A DNA stretch of 42,005 nucleotides from Lachnospiraceae bacterium. Lineage in GTDB: Bacteria > Bacillota > Clostridia > Lachnospirales > Lachnospiraceae. The position numbers were made by a program, and so were the translations under genes. Below the pieces are notes generated by a model, which made no database searches, was not told the DNA's origin, and was given only the letters and a program-made list of their open reading frames with translations. The stretch covers positions 1 to 42,005 of the forward strand of contig JAFRUR010000085.1 in assembly GCA_017438775.1 (NCBI GenBank), in the 5' to 3' direction. Within the stretch, counting starts at the first letter, position 1. Each line of letters begins with the position of its first letter. Below are positions 1 to 7,903 of this stretch, piece by piece.

Positions 1-20
1 ACCTGTATTTAGCAGCTTAA
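1..20 (+). CDS. Last codons of an IS3-type transposase (partial)
   Basis: In the frame starting at base 3 the codons read L-Y-L-A-A and then TAA at 18-20. The transposase fragment at the right edge of the window ends N-Y-H-L-A-A-stop, so the shared tail suggests the C-terminus of a related OrfB transposase. Only five residues are visible. The call rests mainly on the adjacent IS terminal repeat. Confidence 0.4.
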
Positions 21-21
21 A

Positions 22-71
22 AACCGCAAATTCCGGTCGGATGCCTTAGCAGCCAACCGGAATCTGCGGTT
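22..71 (+). terminator. Stem-loop after the left IS transposase
   Basis: Arms 22-37 and 56-71 pair at 15 of 16 positions. A second perfect 8-bp palindrome (CACAGCGC/GCGCTGTG) follows at 75-94. There is no clear T-run, so this may be a terminator without a tail or a structural element inside the IS end. The right IS carries a hairpin in the same relative place, 41924-41949. Confidence 0.4.
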
Positions 72-213
72 CTCACAGCGCCGCAGCGCTGTGAACTATC
101 TTTTAATTATTTCACTGTCTACTTGACGGGGAGCAGGTCAGGTTTCGGGAGGGGCTTTTTTCTGTCGAAAGACCGCGGGAAGACACATCCGCGAATCTTT
201 CCGCGCAGGCATG

Positions 214-244
214 AGCTTCCTCCGACAGCCGGAGGAAGCTTTTT
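214..244 (+). terminator. Orphan rho-independent terminator inside the left IS boundary
   Basis: An 11-bp perfect stem (arms AGCTTCCTCCG at 214-224 and CGGAGGAAGCT at 230-240) with a 5-base loop is followed by TTTT. No gene lies between the IS end at 135 and this structure, so it probably terminated a transcript whose gene was displaced or truncated by the IS. The rest of 136-338 holds no ORF that I believe. Confidence 0.7.
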
Positions 245-338
245 CTGTCGGCACCGCGAGGCGGCCGCGCCGCACAGGGCGGTGAGACCTCCGGGGCAGA
301 TTCTCCGTTGTCAGTTATGACGAATATCAAACGTGAGG

Positions 339-382
339 TTGACATGATTTCGTGCACTATGCTATTCTTATATTACATATAA
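339..382 (+). promoter_or_regulatory. Promoter and inverted-repeat operator of the ABC importer operon
   Basis: A consensus -35 TTGACA (339-344) is followed after 18 bases by TATTCT (363-368), a four-of-six match to the -10. A perfect inverted repeat TTATAT-TAC-ATATAA at 368-382 overlaps the expected transcription start, which suits a repressor site. The ribosome site AGGAGG is at 398-403. Which regulator binds is not visible; the GntR/FCD gene at 6058 is the nearest candidate. Confidence 0.6.
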
Positions 383-409
383 CTTATCTGATATGTGAGG
401 AGGTGGACT

Positions 410-1900
410 GTGGAACCGATTCTGAAACTCGAGGGCATCTCGAAAGAGTTTCCGGGCGTCAAGGCCCTGGACAGCATCGATCTGGATCTGTATCCCGGAG
501 AGGTGCATGTGCTGGCCGGAGAAAACGGTGCCGGAAAATCCACCCTCATGAAGGTCCTCTCCGGCGTCTATCAGCCGGACGCGGGCAAGATCTATGTGGA
601 CGGAAAAGAGACCCAGGTGTCCTCGCCGCAGGCGGCGGAGCAGCTGGGCATCCGCATGATCTACCAGGAACTCAACCTGGTGCAGGAGCTCTCGGTCGCC
701 AGCAACATCTTTCTCGGACACGAGCTGTACAAAAACCGGGCCCTGGGCCTTCTGGATTTCAAGGGAATGGAAGAGAAGACGCGGGAGATTCTCTCCACGC
801 TCAACATCCCGATCGATCCCGCAGTCAAGATCAAGGAGCTGGGCGTCGGGCAGCAGCAGATGATCGAGATCGCGAAGGCCCTGTCGATGGACGCGCGCAT
901 CGTTGTCTTCGACGAGCCCACCAGTTCCCTGACCGACAACGAGATCGAGGAACTGTTCGCCCTGATCAACTCTCTGCGTGAGAAGAACATCGCGATGTTC
1001 TATATCTCGCACCGTCTGGGAGAACTGTTCGAGATCGGAGACCGCGTGACCATCCTGCGCGACGGAAAGAAGATCGACACGAAGCCCATCTCCGATATCA
1101 CGATGGAGGAACTGATCGCGAAGATCGCGAACCGCGACCTGGACAACCTCTATCCCCACGAGCCCTGCAAGCCGGGCGAGGTGGTGCTGGAGGTCAAAGG
1201 GCTGACGAACGAGAAGTGCAAGGACGTCTCCATCACCGTGCGCGCCGGAGAGATCGTGGGTCTGTCCGGCCTCGTGGGCGCGGGGCGGACGGAACTGGCG
1301 CGCGCCATCTTCGGCATCGACGACTACGGCGCCGGCGAGGTCCTGCTCTCCGGGAAAAAAGTGCCGCCGCACAATCCCCGGAAGGCGGCGGACATGGGCA
1401 TCAGCCTCCTGCCGGAGGACCGCAAGACCGAGGGCCTGGCCTTAAAGCTTTCGATCCGCGAGAACATCACCGTGGCTTCGCTCGCGAAGCTCTTCGGCCG
1501 CGGCTGGATCGTGTCCGGGACGGAAAGGGCGACGTCGGAGAAATACGTGAAGGACCTGGAGATCGCGACCAACAGCGTGGAGAAGACCTCCGGCCAGCTC
1601 TCGGGCGGCACGCAGCAGAAGGTCGTCGTGGCCAAGTGGCTGCTCACGAAGGCGAAGCTCTTCATCTTTGACGAGCCGACCCGCGGCATCGACGTCGGCG
1701 CGAAGACCAGCATCTACGCGATCATGGACGAACTGGTCCGCGAAAACGCCGCCATCCTCATGATCTCCTCGGACCTTCAGGAGGTCCTGGGCATGAGCGA
1801 CCGCATCTACGTCATGGCGGGCGGCGCGGTCCAGAAGGAGTTCGCGGCCGGCGAGGCCACGCAGGCGGAAGTTCTGAAGTACGCCTTCCAGGAAGGGTGA
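410..1900 (+). CDS. Sugar-type ABC transporter ATP-binding protein, two fused NBDs (RbsA/MglA/XylG family)
   Basis: This cytoplasmic ATPase powers the two permeases that follow. It has two ABC domains in one chain of 496 residues, the usual family length. The first has Walker A GENGAGKST (residues 37-45), an LGVGQQQ signature and Walker B VFDEPTSS (about 166). The second has the degenerate P-loop GLVGAGRTE (about 287) typical of the family, then LSGGTQQK (about 397) and FDEPTRGID. I chose GTG at 410 because AGGAGG lies six bases upstream; a GTG at 395 would place the ribosome site inside the gene. It heads an operon with the permeases (10-base gap) and a binding lipoprotein. Sugars, polyols and inositol are typical substrates of this class; the actual one is unknown. 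Confidence 0.95.
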   Translation: MEPILKLEGISKEFPGVKALDSIDLDLYPGEVHVLAGENGAGKSTLMKVLSGVYQPDAGKIYVDGKETQVSSPQAAEQLGIRMIYQELNLVQELSVASNIFLGHELYKNRALGLLDFKGMEEKTREILSTLNIPIDPAVKIKELGVGQQQMIEIAKALSMDARIVVFDEPTSSLTDNEIEELFALINSLREKNIAMFYISHRLGELFEIGDRVTILRDGKKIDTKPISDITMEELIAKIANRDLDNLYPHEPCKPGEVVLEVKGLTNEKCKDVSITVRAGEIVGLSGLVGAGRTELARAIFGIDDYGAGEVLLSGKKVPPHNPRKAADMGISLLPEDRKTEGLALKLSIRENITVASLAKLFGRGWIVSGTERATSEKYVKDLEIATNSVEKTSGQLSGGTQQKVVVAKWLLTKAKLFIFDEPTRGIDVGAKTSIYAIMDELVRENAAILMISSDLQEVLGMSDRIYVMAGGAVQKEFAAGEATQAEVLKYAFQEG

Positions 1901-1910
1901 GGTGACGCGT

Positions 1911-2894
1911 ATGAAAAAGAACCGGTTCCATCTGACGGATCTGCCCAGCGCGGTCATCATCTTCCTGGTGGTGTTCGTGTACTTCTCGGTGAGCGCGAAC
2001 GGCTTCTTCAGCGGATACAATTTCGCCAGCATCCTGACGCAGAGCGTCATCCCGTGCCTGCTGGTCCTGGGCGTGGCCATCGTCATCATGTCGGCCGGTC
2101 TGGACCTGTCGGTCGGCAACGTCCTCACGCTCTCGGGCGTGACCTGCGGCCTGATGCTCAAGGCCGATATGCCGGTCGCCCTCGCGATGCTCGTGGGCGT
2201 CCTGACCGGCATGACCTGCGGGTTCTTAAACGGCGTGATGGTCGCGAAGATGAAGCTGCCGCCCTTCATCGCCACCCTCGCGATGTTGAACGTGGCCTCG
2301 GGTCTCGCGAACACGCTGTCGCGGAAGAAGCCCGTGTACTGGACCCGCGAGAACTTCCCGATCCTGGATAAGATCGGCACCGGCACCGTGCTCGGCATCC
2401 CGGTCTTCGCGGTCTTCGGCGTCCTGGTCATGGCCATCGTCATCTTCATTTTCTACCGGACGAGGCTCCGCACCAACGTCTACACCCTGGGCGGGAATGA
2501 AGAAGTCCTGCATCTGTCGGGCGTTTCCGTGGCCAAGTGGAAGATCATCGTGTTCACCCTGTCCGGCACCATGGCCGGCATCGGCGGCGTGCTGATGGAC
2601 GCCCGCGTGACCTGTGCGGACCCGACCGTCGGCACGGGCCTTGAATTCGCGGCCGTTGTCGGCGCCGTCATCGGCGGCAACCTGCAGAACACCGGCAAGG
2701 GCAACCTCTTCGGCGCCATCCTGGGCGCCCTGACGCTGGCCACGATCCGCAACGGCCTGTCCATCATGCACATGAACAACTACTGGCAGATGGTGCTGAC
2801 CGGCGCCATCCTCGTGGTCGGCATGGTCATCCGGGAACTGTCCGTGCGGATCGAACACCGCAGGAAGCTCAAAGAAGCGGAGGTGGCGGCATGA
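1911..2894 (+). CDS. ABC transporter permease (RbsC family)
   Basis: A hydrophobic protein of 327 residues with about eight to ten membrane segments, matching the branched-chain/ribose permease superfamily. It contains the family's loop around AGLDLSVGNVLTLSGV (residues about 60-75) and a conserved GTGLEFAAVVGAVIGGNLQNTGKGN region in the C-terminal third that contacts the ATPase. ATG 1911 is preferred over GTG 1902 because GAGGTG lies at a suitable distance upstream. The stop overlaps the next start (ATGA at 2891-2894), indicating translational coupling with a second permease, so the channel is probably a heterodimer. Confidence 0.93.
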   Translation: MKKNRFHLTDLPSAVIIFLVVFVYFSVSANGFFSGYNFASILTQSVIPCLLVLGVAIVIMSAGLDLSVGNVLTLSGVTCGLMLKADMPVALAMLVGVLTGMTCGFLNGVMVAKMKLPPFIATLAMLNVASGLANTLSRKKPVYWTRENFPILDKIGTGTVLGIPVFAVFGVLVMAIVIFIFYRTRLRTNVYTLGGNEEVLHLSGVSVAKWKIIVFTLSGTMAGIGGVLMDARVTCADPTVGTGLEFAAVVGAVIGGNLQNTGKGNLFGAILGALTLATIRNGLSIMHMNNYWQMVLTGAILVVGMVIRELSVRIEHRRKLKEAEVAA

Positions 2895-3838
2895 AAGAAC
2901 GTATCGTGGATGCTGTCCTCAAGAACGCCCTGCTGCTCCTGCTGATCGCGGGCGTCCTGATTTTCGCCCTGTTCAATCCCGGCTACCTCACGGTCTCCAA
3001 CATGACGGTCATCATGAAGCAGGCGTCCCTTCTGGGCCTCCTCGGAATCGCCCAGATGACGATCATGCTGACCGGCAACATCGACCTTTCGATCGGATCG
3101 ACCATCGCTCTGTCCACCATCCTCTGGTGCGGCATGATCAAGAACACGGACATCCCCTCGGCCGTCCCGATGATCCTGATCACGCTCTCCGGCGCGGGTC
3201 TGGGCTGCCTCACCGGTCTGATCACGACCAAGCTGAACATCCCGCCGTTCATCACCACGTTCGCGACCAACTACGCGTACCGCGGCATCGCCTGGCTCCT
3301 GGTGGGATCGACCATCATCTACAACCTGCCGCCGAGCTTCCGCTTTATCGGCACGGACGACTTCCTGGGCGTCCCGATCACGATCTGGCTCCTGGTCATC
3401 ATCGGCGCGATCATCCTGGTCCTGCTGAAGAAGACGACGCTTGGCCGCAGGATGTACTTCACCGGCTCCAACCGCAAGGCGGCGCGCTACTCCGGCATCC
3501 ACACGGACCGGATCATCATCACGGCCTACATGATCGGCAACGCCATCGCGGCCTTCACCGGCGTTCTGTACGCGGCGCGCCTGAATGCGGCCGAGGCGTC
3601 CATCGGCGCGAACTTCTCGCTCGACTCCATCGCGGTCTGCCTGATCGGCGGCTGCGCCATCACCGGCGGCAAGGGCGGCGTCTGGGGCACGGTCATCGGC
3701 GCGATCATCGTGACGGCGATCAAGAACGGCATGAACTACGCGCAGGTCTCCTCGGAACTGCAGACGCTGGTCCTGGGCGTCCTGATCGTGATCGCGGTGT
3801 TCTTCAACCAGCAGGTGGACAAGATCCAGAGGAAGTAA
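2891..3838 (+). CDS. ABC transporter permease (RbsC family), second subunit
   Basis: 315 residues, hydrophobic, with the same family signatures as its upstream partner: MLTGNIDLSIGSTIALS near residue 58 and FSLDSIAVCLIGGCAITGGKGGVWGT near 240. It starts on the ATG that overlaps the previous stop; GGAGGTGG lies 8-14 bases upstream. The C-terminus is short and basic (VDKIQRK). It should form the translocation pore with the 1911-2894 product. The gap to the binding-protein gene holds a hairpin that may set relative expression. Confidence 0.93.
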   Translation: MKERIVDAVLKNALLLLLIAGVLIFALFNPGYLTVSNMTVIMKQASLLGLLGIAQMTIMLTGNIDLSIGSTIALSTILWCGMIKNTDIPSAVPMILITLSGAGLGCLTGLITTKLNIPPFITTFATNYAYRGIAWLLVGSTIIYNLPPSFRFIGTDDFLGVPITIWLLVIIGAIILVLLKKTTLGRRMYFTGSNRKAARYSGIHTDRIIITAYMIGNAIAAFTGVLYAARLNAAEASIGANFSLDSIAVCLIGGCAITGGKGGVWGTVIGAIIVTAIKNGMNYAQVSSELQTLVLGVLIVIAVFFNQQVDKIQRK

Positions 3839-3865
3839 GAGTCCGCCTCACACACATGGTTCCTG

Positions 3866-3910
3866 CGGCATAGGGCCGTGGAACATAGTATCTTTCATGG
3901 CCCTGTGCCG
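3866..3910 (+). other. Intercistronic stem-loop between permease and binding-protein genes
   Basis: Arms 3866-3880 and 3896-3910 pair at 13 of 15 positions, with mismatches compatible with G-U pairs. There is no T-run, so it is more likely an mRNA-stabilising or partial attenuation hairpin than a full terminator. Binding proteins are usually needed in excess over permeases, which such a structure can help achieve. Confidence 0.5.
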
Positions 3911-3948
3911 TGAAACACAACATCCAGTAAGGGAAAGGGAGGAGAAAC

Positions 3949-4929
3949 ATGAAGAGAAGGTTCTTAGCACTGCTGTTGGCGCTGGTGATGGTATTCAGCC
4001 TGGCTGCCTGCACCGCGGGCAACAACAATAAGCCCGCCGAGTCTCAGGCACCTGCGGATCAGGCCGAAGAATACCACTTCGTCATCATCCTGAAGGATCT
4101 GACCCGTCCGTTCATGATCAACATGGGCAATGACGCGGTCGCCGCCGGCAAGCTCGTCAACTGCAAGGTCGACGTTCAGGCGCCGCAGACTCCGAGCTCC
4201 ACGGAGGAACAGATCAAGCTGATCGAGGATGCCATCGCCGCGAAGGTGGACGGCATCATCATCACCCCGGCTGACTCCAATGCCATCATCCCCGGCATCG
4301 AGAAGGCCAACGCGGCCGGCATCCCGGTCTCGACCCCGAACACCAAGGCCTTCGGCGGCGACGTGCTGAACTGGGCCGGCATCCAGAACTATGACGTCGG
4401 ATGCGCTCTGGGCGAGCTGCTGGCCGAGTCCCTGGATTACAAGGGCAACGTGGTCCTGCTGGAAGGCATCCCCGGATCCTCCACCTCGATCGACCGCATC
4501 AACGGTTATACCGACACCCTGAAAAAGTATCCGGACATCACCATCCTGACGACCCAGACCGCGAACTTCACCCGTGCCGAGGGCATGAGCGTCATGGAGA
4601 ATCTGCTGCAGAAGTACGACAACATCAACGGCATCGGCTCCGCCGATAAGGAGATGCTGCTGGGCGCCAACGAGGCCATCAAGGCCGCCGGCCGTTCCGG
4701 CATCAAGGGCATCGGCTTTGACGTGGAAGAAGACGTTCTTCTTGCCATCAAGAACGGCGAAGTTGTCGCGACCGGTGACCAGCATCCCGAGAGCCAGGCC
4801 TTCTGGGGCGTCATCTCCCTGTGGGCGCACCTCAAGGGCTATGCCGTTCCGAAGGAATGCGTCATCCCGATGGGCGTCGTCAACAAGGACAACGTGGACG
4901 AGTACCTGAAGCGCTACGAGAAGAAGTAA
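3949..4929 (+). CDS. Sugar ABC transporter substrate-binding lipoprotein (periplasmic-binding type 1, RbsB-like)
   Basis: 326 residues. A lipoprotein signal peptide (basic N-end, hydrophobic core, lipobox LAAC with Cys at residue 21) anchors it on the outer face of the membrane. The mature part shows the RbsB-type pattern: VIILKDLTRPFMINM, then EEQIKLIEDAIAAKVDGIIITPAD, then a hinge segment near AGIPVSTPNTKAFGG. In the C-terminal lobe are GIGSADKEMLLGANEAIKAAGR and GEVVATGDQHPESQAF. ATG 3949 follows a GGGAGGAG site. It delivers substrate to the two RbsC-like permeases. RbsB-type proteins bind pentoses, hexoses or inositols; the substrate here is not decidable by eye. Confidence 0.93.
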   Translation: MKRRFLALLLALVMVFSLAACTAGNNNKPAESQAPADQAEEYHFVIILKDLTRPFMINMGNDAVAAGKLVNCKVDVQAPQTPSSTEEQIKLIEDAIAAKVDGIIITPADSNAIIPGIEKANAAGIPVSTPNTKAFGGDVLNWAGIQNYDVGCALGELLAESLDYKGNVVLLEGIPGSSTSIDRINGYTDTLKKYPDITILTTQTANFTRAEGMSVMENLLQKYDNINGIGSADKEMLLGANEAIKAAGRSGIKGIGFDVEEDVLLAIKNGEVVATGDQHPESQAFWGVISLWAHLKGYAVPKECVIPMGVVNKDNVDEYLKRYEKK

Positions 4930-4958
4930 GACAGACCTGACCGTCTGACGGACCGGAA

Positions 4959-5042
4959 CCGGCGGGGCCGCTGCTCCGCCGGCCCGGATGCACAAAAGAA
5001 TCTGTTAAAACGTGCCGGGCCGTCCCGTTCTCGGGGCGGCCC
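4959..5042 (+). other. Two GC-rich stem-loops after the ABC operon
   Basis: The first hairpin has arms CCGGCGG 4959-4965 and CCGCCGG 4976-4982. The second has arms 5017-5026 and 5033-5042 (9 of 10 pairs). Neither has a T-tail. They fill most of the gap between the binding protein and the MBL gene and probably mark the 3' end of the ABC transcript. Confidence 0.4.
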
Positions 5043-5091
5043 GCGCATAAGGGAGCGCTCCGCGCGGTGTTATTAATTTAGGAGGAATCAA

Positions 5092-5928
5092 GTGAAATAC
5101 ACGCTTCTGGTGGAGAACAACAGTCTTTACGACAAATTCCTGCATGCGGAGCACGGCATGAGCGCCTACATCATCGACGACGGCGTCCAGGTGCTCTATG
5201 ACTGCGGGTATTCCGATGCCTTTATCAAAAACGCCGAGGCTCTCGGCATCGACCTGACCCGGGTCGAGTACGTCATCCTGTCCCACGGACACTACGACCA
5301 CTCCGGCGGGCTCAAGTACCTGATGGACTACTATAAGGAAAGACACGTCTATCACAAGCCGATTCTTCTGATGGCGGACGAGGACATCTTCCTGAAGAAG
5401 TACAACTTTATCGACAAGAAAAATACCGGCATGGATGTGACGCTGGACCGCGCGAAGGAGTTCTTTGACGTGCGCTTCGTGTCCGAGCCGATGCATCTGA
5501 CCGACCGGCTGATCTACCTTGGCAAGGCCCCCCGCCTCAACCCGTACGAAGCGGCCTATCCGCAGAACATGAAGTGGAAGGACGGCAAGTACGTCGAGGA
5601 CTACATCGATGAGGACGTGGAACTCGCCTACGTGCACGAGGACGGCGGCGTCAGCGTGATGACCGGCTGTTCGCACAGCGGAATCTGCAACATCATCGCG
5701 CACGCGAAGGCCGTGACCGGCGCCACCGTGGTGCACAACGTCATCGGCGGCCTGCACCTGCAGAAGCCGAAGGAAGAGCTGATGAAGTACACGATGGACT
5801 TCGTCCAGGAGACGAACATCGAGAACTTCTACGCCTGCCACTGCACGGACTTCCCGTCCCGGCTGAAGCTGGCGACCATCTCCAACATCTGTGAAACGGG
5901 CGTTTCCCTGACGCTGGAGTGGATCTGA
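5092..5928 (+). CDS. MBL-fold metal-dependent hydrolase (COG1237-like)
   Basis: 278 residues, soluble. The metallo-beta-lactamase motif HGHYDH is at residues 65-70, followed by SGG. Downstream are TGCSHSGICNI, IGGLHL and a late CHCTD, a set typical of the branch annotated as dihydropterin-ribofuranosyl-aminobenzene-phosphate synthase-like or COG1237 hydrolases. Two metal ions should be bound by these His/Asp residues. GTG 5092 is the start because GGAGGA sits 5-10 bases upstream. Its place between an importer and a GntR regulator suggests hydrolysis of an ester, lactone or phosphate of the imported compound. The reaction is not inferable from motifs alone. Confidence 0.88.
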   Translation: MKYTLLVENNSLYDKFLHAEHGMSAYIIDDGVQVLYDCGYSDAFIKNAEALGIDLTRVEYVILSHGHYDHSGGLKYLMDYYKERHVYHKPILLMADEDIFLKKYNFIDKKNTGMDVTLDRAKEFFDVRFVSEPMHLTDRLIYLGKAPRLNPYEAAYPQNMKWKDGKYVEDYIDEDVELAYVHEDGGVSVMTGCSHSGICNIIAHAKAVTGATVVHNVIGGLHLQKPKEELMKYTMDFVQETNIENFYACHCTDFPSRLKLATISNICETGVSLTLEWI

Positions 5929-5976
5929 CACTGAAACAGATCCGGCACCGGTGCGCATCTGACGCAGAGATGCCAT

Positions 5977-6041
5977 TTGACAACGGGCTTCAATCTTGTT
6001 ATTCTTTTTCCTGATGAGGATGTCGTATGACATCCGTCATA
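5977..6041 (+). promoter_or_regulatory. Promoter and nested palindromic operator of the GntR gene
   Basis: TTGACA (5977-5982), a 17-base spacer and TATTCT (6000-6005) form a good promoter. Just downstream, GGATGTC-GTAT-GACATCC (6018-6035) is a perfect inverted repeat. It interleaves with a second one, TATGAC-ATCC-GTCATA (6026-6041). Sites this close to the start suit autorepression by the GntR/FCD protein encoded at 6058. Confidence 0.65.
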
Positions 6042-6057
6042 GACCGGAGGCGTTCGG

Positions 6058-6756
6058 ATGGAACTGACAAGAGTGGAAAAGAGAAACGTGTCCGAGGCGA
6101 TCATCTCGCAGCTGCTGAATCTGATCGCGAACGGAGAACTGCAGCCCGGAGATAAACTGCCGTCGGAAGCGGAACTGGTCAGGGCGTTCGACGCCAGCAA
6201 ATACAGCGTGCGCAGCGCGCTCGCGCAGCTCAACACGATGGGCCTTCTGTCCACGGAGCAGGGAAGGGGGACCTTTGTCCGCGATTCGTCACGGTCGGAA
6301 CTCCTTCAGCCGCTGCTCGTCACCGGAGCGAAGGGATCGAAGCTCCTGCTCACGACTCTGGAATTCCGCTGCGGCATGGAGGCGGAGGGCGCGCGTCTCG
6401 CGGCAATGCGCCGCACGCCGGAAGAAGTGGAGGAGCTGCGTCAGGCCCTGGAGAAGATGAGAAAGTCGTTCCGGGGGAAACGTGCGAAGGAGTATGCTCG
6501 CGCGGATATCCGCTTCCACGTCGTGCTGGCAAAGATGTCCCGCAACAGCTGGATCCTTCAGTCCATGCGAATCGTGGAGAGCCTGTACCTCGCGGATCTC
6601 GAGAATACCACGCGGTGGGTCGAGTTCGCTGCCCACGAAGAGATCTTTGACGCCGTGGCCGCGGGAGACGCGGACCGCGCCTGTGCGCGGATGCGTCAGC
6701 ACCTGCTCAAAGCCGAGGAGATCCTTCAGGAACAGATCCGGGAACAGAAGAAGTGA
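6058..6756 (+). CDS. GntR-family transcriptional regulator, FCD (FadR) subfamily
   Basis: 232 residues. The N-terminal winged helix-turn-helix (about residues 10-75) has the GntR signature: ISQLLNLIANGELQPGDKLPSEAEL, then SVRSALAQLNTMGLLSTEQGRGTFV. The C-terminal all-helical FCD ligand domain (about 95-225) contains the expected Asp/His positions (ADIRFHVVLA, AAHEEIFDAV, ARMRQHLLKAEEIL). FCD domains usually sense small carboxylates through a metal. It has its own promoter with a palindrome and ends at a strong terminator. It may control the ABC/MBL genes upstream, itself, or both. Confidence 0.92.
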   Translation: MELTRVEKRNVSEAIISQLLNLIANGELQPGDKLPSEAELVRAFDASKYSVRSALAQLNTMGLLSTEQGRGTFVRDSSRSELLQPLLVTGAKGSKLLLTTLEFRCGMEAEGARLAAMRRTPEEVEELRQALEKMRKSFRGKRAKEYARADIRFHVVLAKMSRNSWILQSMRIVESLYLADLENTTRWVEFAAHEEIFDAVAAGDADRACARMRQHLLKAEEILQEQIREQKK

Positions 6757-6776
6757 CCGGAAAAGAAGTGAAATAA

Positions 6777-6810
6777 GAAGCAGGGCGCTAAGGCGTCCTG
6801 CTTCTTTTTT
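6777..6810 (+). terminator. Rho-independent terminator after the GntR gene
   Basis: A 12-bp stem (6777-6788 with 6793-6804, one G-U pair) is followed by TTTTTT. Its core, GCAGG-CGC/GCG-CCTGC, recurs in the terminators at 15219 and 15312. Confidence 0.9.
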
Positions 6811-6932
6811 GCCGGAATGAGACCGTTATTTTTGTGCGGCGCTGTGCCGCGGAATGGAAGAGGCCCTATCCGCGCCGGAGGCGGGAGGGCAGCCGGACGG
6901 CCGGCGTGACCAATGGGACGGAAAGAAAAAGC

Positions 6933-6971
6933 AAGAGGCGCGCGGGAAGGATCCCGGTGCCTCTTTTTTTG
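6933..6971. terminator. Bidirectional terminator between GntR and LysR genes
   Basis: Arms 6933-6947 and 6952-6965 pair with few mismatches. On the plus strand a T-run follows (6963-6970). On the minus strand the stem is followed by a T-rich stretch. It lies directly after the LysR stop (6983, minus strand), so it chiefly serves that gene. Confidence 0.75.
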
Positions 6972-6982
6972 TTGCGGGTCTG

Positions 6983-7903
6983 CTATTCAAGAAGATCCGA
7001 GCGGAAGTCTTCGGAGTGAAAGTAGTCCACGATAATGTCCCGGAGTTCCAGGACCGGCGTGCGGGTCTCGTTCGCGCGCCAATAGATGTGGCGCCGGATG
7101 GTGCACCACGGTTCGTCCAGAAGGAGGACGCGGTAGCGGTTCCGGACGGCGTCACTTTTCTGCGTCATAAAGAGCCGGTAGGATTCCTCTGTCAGCAGGG
7201 TGATGTGGTTGTTGACGTGGATGGAGGTGAGGATATCCTCCAGGCGGTCTCCCTTGAAGCGAATCTGCGGGGCAAAGCCGGCCGCCGCGCAGACCTGCTC
7301 CAGGTGCCGCCGCGGCCCTGTCATTTCACGGAAGGTGGCGTAGGAGCAGCCCCGCAGGGCGTAGATGCTCACGTGCTCCTGACCCGCAAGGGGGTGCCTG
7401 TCCGAAACGACCGCAGCCATGCGCTCCGAAGTGAGGATGTCGCTGCCCAGCAGGCCGGAAGAGATCTGCATCGAGGTGATGCAAAGGTCTGTTTTCTTGG
7501 CCGCGAACTTGGCGATGATGGTCTCCTCCGAGTCGTGGATGGCGTTTAAGGTCAGGTTGAATCCGTGCTCCAGGATGCGGTCCAGCAGTCCGGGGAACCG
7601 CTCCAGAGGCGGGGACAGGAGCTGGACGGCGCGCTCCTGTGCCTGCTTCATGGACTGAAGCTGGGCGGCGGCCGCGTCGAACTGGGAGAGGATGTTTTCC
7701 GCATACTGCAGGAAAGCCTCCCCGTATTCGTTCAGACTGATGTTGCGGCCGTGGCGGTCGAAGAGCAGGACGCCCAGTTCGGCCTCCAGCCGCTTGATGG
7801 AAGCGGAGAGTGCGGGCTGCGTGATGGAGAGCTGCTCCGCCGCCCGCGTCATCTGTTCCAGACGGGCGACAGTGCAGAAGTATTCCAGCTGCTGGCGGTC
7901 CAT
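6983..7903 (-). CDS. LysR-family transcriptional regulator
   Basis: 306 residues from the ATG at 7903. The first residues, MDRQQLEYFCTVARLEQMTRAAEQLSITQPALSASIKRLEAELGV, are the classic LysR winged-helix N-terminus; an upstream ATG at 7936 would add 11 unrelated residues. A GGGGGA site precedes 7903. Residues about 90-300 form the periplasmic-binding-like effector domain. It is divergent from the MatC-like transporter and oxidase genes, the normal LysR arrangement. It probably activates them in response to a carboxylate and represses itself through the site at 7970-7980. Confidence 0.93.
   Translation of the reverse strand: MDRQQLEYFCTVARLEQMTRAAEQLSITQPALSASIKRLEAELGVLLFDRHGRNISLNEYGEAFLQYAENILSQFDAAAAQLQSMKQAQERAVQLLSPPLERFPGLLDRILEHGFNLTLNAIHDSEETIIAKFAAKKTDLCITSMQISSGLLGSDILTSERMAAVVSDRHPLAGQEHVSIYALRGCSYATFREMTGPRRHLEQVCAAAGFAPQIRFKGDRLEDILTSIHVNNHITLLTEESYRLFMTQKSDAVRNRYRVLLLDEPWCTIRRHIYWRANETRTPVLELRDIIVDYFHSEDFRSDLLE

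Larger units (their letters stand above)
1..135 (+). mobile_element. 3' end of an IS3-family insertion sequence (left flank, partial)
   Basis: Positions 101-135, read on the reverse strand, begin TGCTCCCCGTCAAG and continue through GACAGTG to an ATAATTAAAA stretch. The first bases of the IS end at 41881 match this closely: allowing one gap, only three mismatches over about 34 bases. The TG...CA termini and the position just after a transposase-like stop codon at 20 fit the right end of an IS3-family element. The element enters from outside the window and is transcribed rightward. The inner boundary at 135 is inferred from where similarity to the other IS end stops. Confidence 0.72.

Noticed and set aside
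123-357. Small open frames in both directions near the left IS
   Set aside because: No ribosome site, overlap with the IS terminus and the orphan terminator, and no recognisable protein features.
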